NCBI GenBank assembly: GCA_947476295.1
Contig: CANJQC010000043.1
Location: forward strand, 1-38,700
Origin: Planctomycetaceae bacterium
GTDB lineage: Bacteria > Planctomycetota > Planctomycetia > Planctomycetales > Planctomycetaceae
Direction: 5' to 3'
Length of the DNA stretch: 38,700 bases
Shown: positions 33,664-38,700 of the stretch, in pieces
Layout: every line of letters begins with the position of its first letter
How positions within the stretch are numbered: position 1 is the first letter of the stretch
Notes under the pieces: model-generated
Told to the model about the DNA's origin: nothing
Seen by the model: the letters and a program-made list of their open reading frames with translations, nothing else
Databases searched by the model: none
Program-made: the position numbers and the translations under genes

Positions 33664-34554
33664 ATGGCAAACAAATGGAACAGCGGCATTAACGATCGAG
33701 GACTCAAAGAAGAGATCTGCGAGATCGGCCGACGTGTCTACAACAAGGGTTTCGCAGCCGCCAACGATGGCAACATCAGTATTCGAGTCGGTGAAAACGA
33801 AGTTCTGTGTACGCCGACAATGATTTGCAAAGGCTTTATGAAGCCCGAAGACATCTGTGCGGTTGACATGGAAGGCAAGCAAATCGCCGGCGTCCGCAAG
33901 CGGACGAGCGAAGTCCTGCTGCACCTGGCAATCATGAAACATCGCCCGGACGTTAAGGCTGTGGTTCACTGCCATCCCCCTCATGCGACCGCATTTGCAG
34001 TCGCCGGCGAACCGATTCCGCAGTGCATCCTGCCGGAAGTGGAAGTTTTCATGGGGGAAGTGCCAATTGCTCCTTATGAGACTCCCGGCGACGAGCGATT
34101 CGCGCAGACCGTTGTTCCGTTTCTGAAAGCAACGAATACGATCATCCTGAAGAACCACGGTACGGTTTCATTCGGTAAGGACTTGCAGGATGCATACTGG
34201 AAGACAGAGATTCTTGACGCTTACTGCCGCATTCTTCTGTTAGCCAAGCAGATTGGTCAGCCGCAATATCTCAACGAACAGAAAAGCCGCGAGTTGCTCG
34301 ACCTCAAAAAGAAATGGGGCTTCGACGATCCTCGCTTCCACAACGAAGACTGCGACCTCTGCGGCAACAGTGCATTCCGCGAAGGCTACAAAGAAAACAT
34401 TCCCGTTCAGCGCGCCTTCGACAAGGCTCCTGAGTATCCCGGCATTCTGCAAAAGCCCTGTGGCGAAGCGTGCGACACGAAGCCAGCGAATGTTAACGAA
34501 GACCTAGTGAAGGTGATTACGAATCAGGTGTTGGCGGCGCTGGGAAAAGCATAA
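33664..34554 (+). CDS. Class II aldolase (fuculose/rhamnulose-1-phosphate type), C-terminal encapsulation peptide
   Basis: The protein has 296 aa. The aldolase/adducin domain spans residues 12-210. G-N-I-S-I-R near 36-41 is the phosphate loop, E83 in T-S-E-V-L-L-H is the expected acid/base, and Zn ligands are H102 and H104 in V-H-C-H-P-P-H and H165 in K-N-H-G-T. The extra 85 residues include a C-D-L-C-G motif. The protein ends N-E-D-L-V-K-V-I-T-N-Q-V-L-A-A-L-G-K-A, an amphipathic helix of encapsulation type. In the characterised Planctopirus compartment the homologue cleaves fuculose-1-P and rhamnulose-1-P to DHAP plus lactaldehyde. It is thus the enzyme that generates the toxic aldehyde inside the shell. 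Confidence 0.94.
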   Translation: MANKWNSGINDRGLKEEICEIGRRVYNKGFAAANDGNISIRVGENEVLCTPTMICKGFMKPEDICAVDMEGKQIAGVRKRTSEVLLHLAIMKHRPDVKAVVHCHPPHATAFAVAGEPIPQCILPEVEVFMGEVPIAPYETPGDERFAQTVVPFLKATNTIILKNHGTVSFGKDLQDAYWKTEILDAYCRILLLAKQIGQPQYLNEQKSRELLDLKKKWGFDDPRFHNEDCDLCGNSAFREGYKENIPVQRAFDKAPEYPGILQKPCGEACDTKPANVNEDLVKVITNQVLAALGKA

Positions 34555-34556
34555 AG

Positions 34557-34706
34557 TAGATCCTTATCTGCCGGAAAGGACTATCGCCGCAAGGCGAACC
34601 GCCATGGGACGAACGTCCGCTCAACGGCATCGGGTTGCCGTATTGTCCGTGTCAATTGGTCGCAGTCGCGGCGTGCCGCGAAGTCCTGCCCGGCAGGCAG
34701 GACCTA
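34557..34706 (-). repeat. MITE/REP-like element, family A, copy 2 (inverted)
   Basis: The 150-bp element has ends TAGATCCT and AGGACCTA. The right 28 bases (34679-34706) are the exact reverse complement of the first 28 bases of copy 1 (28599-28626). It starts two bases after the aldolase stop. Confidence 0.8.
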
Positions 34707-34749
34707 CCTAAGACCGCCACCGGCGGGCATAACCCACATGCGGCAATCT

Positions 34750-34758
34750 TGTTATGAT
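34750..34758 (+). promoter_or_regulatory. Extended -10 promoter of the DUF4058 gene
   Basis: TGtTATGAT lies 29 bases before the ATG, with no clear -35. It resembles the TGtTATACT box at 8258. It suggests the DUF4058 gene has its own transcription inside the BMC operon. Confidence 0.45.
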
Positions 34759-34787
34759 AAGGACTCCCTCGATTGAAGGAGAATGAT

Positions 34788-35558
34788 ATGCCGATACATG
34801 ACTGGACAAAGATCTTCGATGGTGCGTTTCACCATTTTCATCAGACTTGGGTTGTAGCAATCTCAAGAACACTGAACGCTGGGTTGCTTCCAGACGGCTA
34901 CTACGCCGCCGCAGAGCAAGTCGTCGGAGGACCAAACGCGGATGTTGTGACACTCGATGCATGGCAGCCGGTTGACGAAAACGGACAAGGTGAACGGTTA
35001 CCGGATTCTATGTCGGGCGGAGTTGCCCTTGCCGACCATCCTCCAAAGGTCAAATATCAGTTTGAAACGGATCGACGTCACTACGCGGGCAAAGCAGATC
35101 ATATTGCGCTGAAACATGTCAGCAGCCATCGATTAATCGCAGTCATCGAAATCATTTCCCCCGGCAACAAGAACAATAACCGCGCGTTAGAGAGTCTTCG
35201 TAAGAAGGTGAACATTTTGCTTGATGAAGGAGTTCATTTGTTGTTGGTCGATATTCTTCCTCCGGGACCTGTCGATCCGCAAGGGTTACCGCTGGCTCTC
35301 TCTATCACTGATCAGTCTGAGGTTCCGAGTGCGACCGAAGCCGAGCCGTTTACGCTGTTTTCGGTTCGATGTGCGGAGGCGGGAGATATTCTCAGTGGAT
35401 TTGTTGAATTGGTTTCTCGTGAGCAGACTCTTCCGGACATGCCATTGTTTATGAACGAAGAGCGTTACATCTCGGTCCCGTTGGAATCGACATATCAGGA
35501 TGCGTGGCGCGATGTGCCAGCACCGTGGAAGAAGATGATCGAATCAAAGTCGGCGTGA
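34788..35558 (+). CDS. DUF4058 family protein inserted in the BMC operon
   Basis: The protein has 256 aa; ATG 34788 is preferred because AAGGAG lies six bases upstream (TTG 34773 is the alternative). M-P-I-H-D-W-T-K…G-A-F-H-H-F-H-Q-T-W is the DUF4058 start. The core I-A-V-I-E-I-I-S-P-G-N-K (about 110-121) has the E-x-x-S-P-x-N-K pattern resembling PD-(D/E)xK nuclease-like active sites. DUF4058 is frequent in planctomycetes and cyanobacteria; its function is unknown. It is not a known part of BMC loci. It is preceded by a MITE-like element and its own extended -10 box, and probably entered the operon as a passenger. Confidence 0.88.
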   Translation: MPIHDWTKIFDGAFHHFHQTWVVAISRTLNAGLLPDGYYAAAEQVVGGPNADVVTLDAWQPVDENGQGERLPDSMSGGVALADHPPKVKYQFETDRRHYAGKADHIALKHVSSHRLIAVIEIISPGNKNNNRALESLRKKVNILLDEGVHLLLVDILPPGPVDPQGLPLALSITDQSEVPSATEAEPFTLFSVRCAEAGDILSGFVELVSREQTLPDMPLFMNEERYISVPLESTYQDAWRDVPAPWKKMIESKSA

Positions 35559-35603
35559 CACTGCCGACTGGCCTTTCTGATAAACTGAAAACTTGAGGCT
35601 CAT

Positions 35604-36533
35604 ATGAAAGTCAGCATCATCGGTGGTGGTGGATTGGTGGGTTCCTGTGCTGGGTTTGCCCTGCAGGCCGGGAAGATTGTCAGCGAGATTGCTCTTGTTG
35701 ACGTTAATCAGGATCTGTGTGAAGGGCAGGCTCTGGACTTGCTGCACGGTGCGTCATTGATGGCACCGCAGCGGATCACAGCGGGCGGGACGGAGGCTTG
35801 TAAGGACAGCGACGTGATCGTAATCACCGCTGGCCTGCGACGCAAGCCGGAGGAAAGCCGACTTGATTTGATCAATCGCAACGTTGCGCTGTTCCGGGGG
35901 ATTCTGGCGGACGTCAAGAAGCATGGATACAAGAAAGACGCGATTGTCTTTGTGGTCTCCAATCCGGTTGACGTGCTTACGTATCTGGCTGTGAAGGAAC
36001 TTGGTCTGCCTGCGTCACAGGTCATCGGACTTGGTACCGTTCTTGATACGACCAGACTCCGCAGTCTGCTGGCTCAGCGACTGAATGTCCCGCCGACTCA
36101 GGTACATGTGACGATCTTTGGCGAACACGGCGACAGCATGGTACCGATCTGGTCGATGGCCCAGATCGCCAATCTGCCGCTCGACAAATACCCCGGCGTC
36201 ACAGCCAGCCTCATCGCTGAAATTGAAACGAAGACGCGAGGCAGCGGTGCGGAAGTGATCAAGAAAAAAGGCGGCGCAGGATTCGCGGTTGGCGTTTCGA
36301 TTGCCGATGTCGTTCACAGCATTGCCTTGGACGATCAACGCATTCATCCCGTCAGTTCCCTAATGAACGGTGCCTACGGAATCCGCGATGTCTGCCTGTC
36401 AATTCCGACCGTCATCGGCCGCAGCGGTGTAAAGAGCCATATCGAAGTCGAGCTGTGGTCCAAAGAAAAGACGGCTCTGGTGCAAAGCAGCAACGTGCTG
36501 AAGGAGACAATCAGCAAAGTACTGAAGGGGTAA
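35604..36533 (+). CDS. L-lactate/malate dehydrogenase family enzyme of the BMC operon
   Basis: The protein has 309 aa. G-G-G-G-L-V-G-S (7-14) is the NAD loop; D33 in A-L-V-D-V-N binds the adenosine ribose. Catalytic residues are R151 (D-T-T-R-L-R), D123 in N-P-V-D-V and H175 in G-E-H-G-D-S. The substrate-specificity loop reads T-A-G-L-R-R-K-P with R80 where lactate dehydrogenases have Q (Q102) and malate dehydrogenases R. The PVM locus homologue is usually called lactate dehydrogenase and proposed to recycle NAD. The arginine favours a dicarboxylate, so the true substrate is open. GAGG is seven bases before the ATG. No encapsulation helix is evident. Last gene of the operon. Confidence 0.9.
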   Translation: MKVSIIGGGGLVGSCAGFALQAGKIVSEIALVDVNQDLCEGQALDLLHGASLMAPQRITAGGTEACKDSDVIVITAGLRRKPEESRLDLINRNVALFRGILADVKKHGYKKDAIVFVVSNPVDVLTYLAVKELGLPASQVIGLGTVLDTTRLRSLLAQRLNVPPTQVHVTIFGEHGDSMVPIWSMAQIANLPLDKYPGVTASLIAEIETKTRGSGAEVIKKKGGAGFAVGVSIADVVHSIALDDQRIHPVSSLMNGAYGIRDVCLSIPTVIGRSGVKSHIEVELWSKEKTALVQSSNVLKETISKVLKG

Positions 36534-36540
36534 TTGTCGT

Positions 36541-36557
36541 CTTTCGCTCCGCGAAAG
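36541..36557 (+). terminator. Short hairpin after the last BMC gene
   Basis: CTTTCG-CTCCG-CGAAAG forms a 6-bp stem eight bases after the dehydrogenase stop. No U-run follows, so it is a weak terminator candidate or a repeat unit. Confidence 0.35.
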
Positions 36558-36580
36558 AAACGCCGCGTTTGCAGAGCAAA

Positions 36581-36741
36581 GTAGCCGTCACGCTCCGCCG
36601 TGACGAGCCTGGAAGTGGGCCACTTGGATGAAGCCCCCGCGCTGCTTGTCCATCAGCCCATCACGGGCAGATCGTGAAACTCTGTCGCGGTGGATGGATG
36701 TCGATCGACAAATGCTCATCACGGCGGAGCGTGATGGCTAC
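36581..36741 (+). repeat. MITE/REP-like element, family B, copy 2
   Basis: The 161-bp element starts GTAGCCgTCACGCTCCGCC and ends with GGCGGAGCGTGATGGCTAC. The arms match those of copy 1 (29933-30050) but the centre differs. It is followed by a GCGGGC-GAA-GCCCGC hairpin (about 36751-36765). It ends the BMC operon and fills the spacer to the convergent epimerase gene. Confidence 0.8.
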
Positions 36742-36828
36742 TTTGGGTTGCGGGCGAAGCCCGCGGCAAGTTCGATTTGTGATTGAATCGCAACGTACCG
36801 GCAAGCTGACGCATGCCGCTCACCGGTT

Positions 36829-37788
36829 TTACAGCATGTGTGACGGTTCGACACTTAGCAAATCTGACAGTGCATCCGCCAAATTCGGAAAGCTGAATTG
36901 AAAGCCTTCTTCCTTTAGCCGCTTCGAAATCACATATCTCCCATACAGTGCCAGTTCTGGATCGGTACGCATCAGAAGTGGTGCGCCGATTCGGACCATC
37001 CAGGTGAATGCAGGCAACCCGATCGGCATTCTGACAGCACGTCGCAGCGTTCGCATGAACTCTCGCTGACTTACGGGGTTTGGTGATGACGCGATAAATG
37101 CGCCAGCCATCCCGTCATCGGTCAAAGCTCGCTCAAATAAGCGATTCATGTCTTTCTCATGGATCCAGCTCATTCCTTGTTTGCCTGAGCCAACGGTGCC
37201 TCCCAAGCCCAGCTTGACCAACGTCAAGAGTCGTGACAGCGCTCCGCCACCAGATCCACGGTCCCGGCCGACCACAAAGCTGGTCCGCAAAATTACGCTT
37301 CGCTGTGACGGCAGAACACTGGACCGGAAAGCGTCTTCCCACGCTCGCCCCACGTCAGGAGCCAACCCGTAGCCAAACGACGACTCTTCGTTGCATTCTA
37401 CGGCAGGCGGATCACCATAAATATGCGCCGTACTCATTTGAACCCAAACGGGAGGAGGCGATTCGACAGAGCGCATTGCCGCACCAAGCACGTTGACCGA
37501 TTCTACTCGGGAACGAAGAATCTCATCACGATGATCAGGAGTCTTAATGCAATCAACGGTGCGCCCCACAAGATTTACGACGCCTGCAGCACCATTCAAC
37601 GCATGTCGCCAGTCACCAACCGTTCTGGCGTCCCACGCAACATGCTGAGACAACCCACAATTCCCTGGCCTGTTTCGCGACAGGACAATGACAGAACGAC
37701 CAGCCGCCGTAAGATGTCGTGCAAGCGAACTACCGAGAAATCCGCTGCCACCAACGATCACGACCGGAGGATTTGACGAAACAGCCAC
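36829..37788 (-). CDS. TIGR01777-type NAD(P)-binding epimerase/dehydratase
   Basis: The protein has 319 aa with a GTG start; GGGGG lies close upstream. [13 protein letters not shown] (about 10-22) is the nucleotide-binding loop, and [10 protein letters not shown] near 70 and S-T-A-H-I-Y-G near 118-124 are family features. The usual SDR Y-x-x-x-K is absent, as in many TIGR01777 members. Residues about 245-300 (…[55 protein letters not shown]) match the DUF1731 C-terminal cap. Relatives include cell-division inhibitor-like SulA-named proteins; the actual substrate is not known. It is convergent with the BMC operon. Confidence 0.88.
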   Translation of the reverse strand: MAVSSNPPVVIVGGSGFLGSSLARHLTAAGRSVIVLSRNRPGNCGLSQHVAWDARTVGDWRHALNGAAGVVNLVGRTVDCIKTPDHRDEILRSRVESVNVLGAAMRSVESPPPVWVQMSTAHIYGDPPAVECNEESSFGYGLAPDVGRAWEDAFRSSVLPSQRSVILRTSFVVGRDRGSGGGALSRLLTLVKLGLGGTVGSGKQGMSWIHEKDMNRLFERALTDDGMAGAFIASSPNPVSQREFMRTLRRAVRMPIGLPAFTWMVRIGAPLLMRTDPELALYGRYVISKRLKEEGFQFSFPNLADALSDLLSVEPSHML

Positions 37789-37895
37789 AACGCACCCCCG
37801 ATCAAACGAAAGTTTCTGTCGGTCCCGTGATTACGACCGCAGTGGCTGTGTGGACTTAACATGGATGCCAGCGTTTCCCTGCCATCTCCGCTCAA

Positions 37896-38700
37896 TCACG
37901 CCTGCTTGAGCAACCAGTCTACGACTGCAGAATCGTCGTCGCTTGTCGGCAGAAAATCCATACTGGCGGTGCTGGCAGCGTAAGCGGATTTCATCAATCC
38001 GACGGAATTCGCTGTCTCGCCCGTGACGGCAATTTTCGTCGGCGAACACAGAGCCAGAACAGCGGGCACGTCCCCATACTTCACTGCACCAGGCAGAAGA
38101 TTGACGTCGCGAATCTCTGTGATGGATTCGAAACGGAAGCCGCTCGTATCGACCGCAATCGAACTGACCGCATTGCCAGCCACAGCACCCGCGGCAGCCG
38201 CAATGACACCGGCTCCGTTGACGCCGACGATATGAACTTTTGAAGGATTTTGTTCGTGGTACTTCGCAGATGAAAGGCATGTCAGGACATCATGCACGCG
38301 TTGAGCAAACAAAGGGTGATTGTAACCCAGCGTGAATCCCGCAAATTCTCGTGGGTTCTTGACCACAGGCATCTGAGCCACCGGTTCATGATCATCGGCA
38401 AAGTCGCCGGTGAGAAATAAGTCCGCGCTGCCGATTGCGAAGCCTGCGTTGACCAGTCTGGAAATCTGTTTGTTGGGCTTTCCATCAGCCACAAAGAGCC
38501 GACTTTTGCCTTCAAGGTCGAACCAAAGTACTACCTGTCGATTCCAGTTCTGCGGCAACAAAAATACGGTTGGCAACTCTTCGCCGTGCGATTTCAACGT
38601 CAACGCACCTTTGAATTCAAGAAATCCGTTGCGAGACGTCTCATCGGACTTTTCAAAGTGCGTCGATCCGGCGGGAGGCAGAGAGCGGCCGCCAATCATC
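37896..38700 (-). CDS. Alpha/beta-hydrolase-like protein, 3' part (cut by window edge)
   Basis: 267 residues are visible, and the true start lies probably beyond the right edge. The sequence has an alpha/beta-hydrolase layout: V-V-L-W-F-D-L-E-G-K-S, A-G-F-A-I-G-S-A-D-L-F-L-T-G, F-T-L-G-Y-N-H-P-L-F-A-Q-R-V-H-D, then V-H-I-V-G-V-N-G-A-G-V-I-A-A-A-A-G, and D-V-P-A-V-L-A-L-C-S-P-T-K. It resembles planctomycete acetyl-xylan-esterase-like proteins. The nucleophile elbow expected as G-x-S-x-G is G-V-N-G-A, so the serine is absent. A catalytic esterase role is therefore doubtful. Secretion cannot be judged without the N-terminus. Confidence 0.65.
   Translation of the reverse strand, partial: MIGGRSLPPAGSTHFEKSDETSRNGFLEFKGALTLKSHGEELPTVFLLPQNWNRQVVLWFDLEGKSRLFVADGKPNKQISRLVNAGFAIGSADLFLTGDFADDHEPVAQMPVVKNPREFAGFTLGYNHPLFAQRVHDVLTCLSSAKYHEQNPSKVHIVGVNGAGVIAAAAGAVAGNAVSSIAVDTSGFRFESITEIRDVNLLPGAVKYGDVPAVLALCSPTKIAVTGETANSVGLMKSAYAASTASMDFLPTSDDDSAVVDWLLKQA

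Noticed and set aside
33577-34158. 193-aa minus-strand ORF opposite the aldolase
   Set aside because: Shadow of a clearly real class II aldolase gene and spans a repeat-bearing spacer.

Overview
The window looks like a planctomycete chromosome segment (order Planctomycetales or Pirellulales). The clues are the paired DUF1549/DUF1553 and DUF1501 proteins, many Tat or Sec secreted proteins of typical planctomycete type, a DUF58 protein behind a very long Q-rich coiled-coil membrane protein, and above all a planctomycete/verrucomicrobia-type (PVM) bacterial microcompartment (BMC) operon. Shine-Dalgarno sites are present at some genes and absent at others, and GTG or TTG starts are common.

Layout. 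1-1100: the 3' end of an IS1634-type transposase and a small conserved ORF whose 3' end is eroded at a 10-bp tandem repeat. 1134-8101 (minus strand): a Tat-exported fuconolactonase-like amidohydrolase, tRNA-Leu(UAA), then a three-gene group DUF1549/DUF1553, DUF1501 and a pre-peptidase-type secreted protein. 8102-9310: a 57-aa basic protein that appears to use an AUC start, convergent with a one-TM hypothetical. 9610-17793 (plus): Q-rich coiled-coil membrane protein and DUF58, a KdaD-like FAH-family enzyme, a thioredoxin/YHS-like protein, and an MFS transporter. 17805-22823 (minus): a YhaN/SbcC-like ATPase and its YhaO/SbcD-like partner, which has lost the metal-binding residues of its family. 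23352-24308: a XerC/D recombinase placed directly behind a strong intrinsic terminator. 24305-25543 (minus): a lipoprotein of the glucose/sorbosone dehydrogenase fold.

26198-36533 (plus) is the BMC operon: DeoR regulator, PduL, two BMC-H, acetate kinase, BMC-P, CoA-acylating aldehyde dehydrogenase, BMC-P, an uncharacterised putative cargo protein, BMC-P, class II aldolase, an intrusive DUF4058 gene, and a lactate/malate dehydrogenase. By analogy with the characterised PVM compartment, the aldolase cleaves fuculose-1-P or rhamnulose-1-P to DHAP and lactaldehyde. The aldehyde dehydrogenase then makes lactyl-CoA, PduL makes lactyl-phosphate, acetate kinase makes lactate plus ATP, and the dehydrogenase recycles NAD. 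There is no BMC-T gene, and the sugar isomerase and kinase lie elsewhere. Four proteins (PduL, aldehyde dehydrogenase, the unknown protein and the aldolase) carry a similar terminal amphipathic helix, which marks the unknown protein as a likely lumen enzyme. Nearly every spacer of this operon contains a palindromic repeat: at least three MITE/REP-like families plus 7-bp-period tracts.

36829-38699 (minus): a TIGR01777-type epimerase and the 3' part of an alpha/beta-hydrolase-like protein. The most interesting signals are the unknown BMC cargo, the repeat-filled BMC spacers, the metal-site-less SbcD homologue, the unusual acetate kinase active site, the terminator touching the xer start, and the AUC-start small protein.
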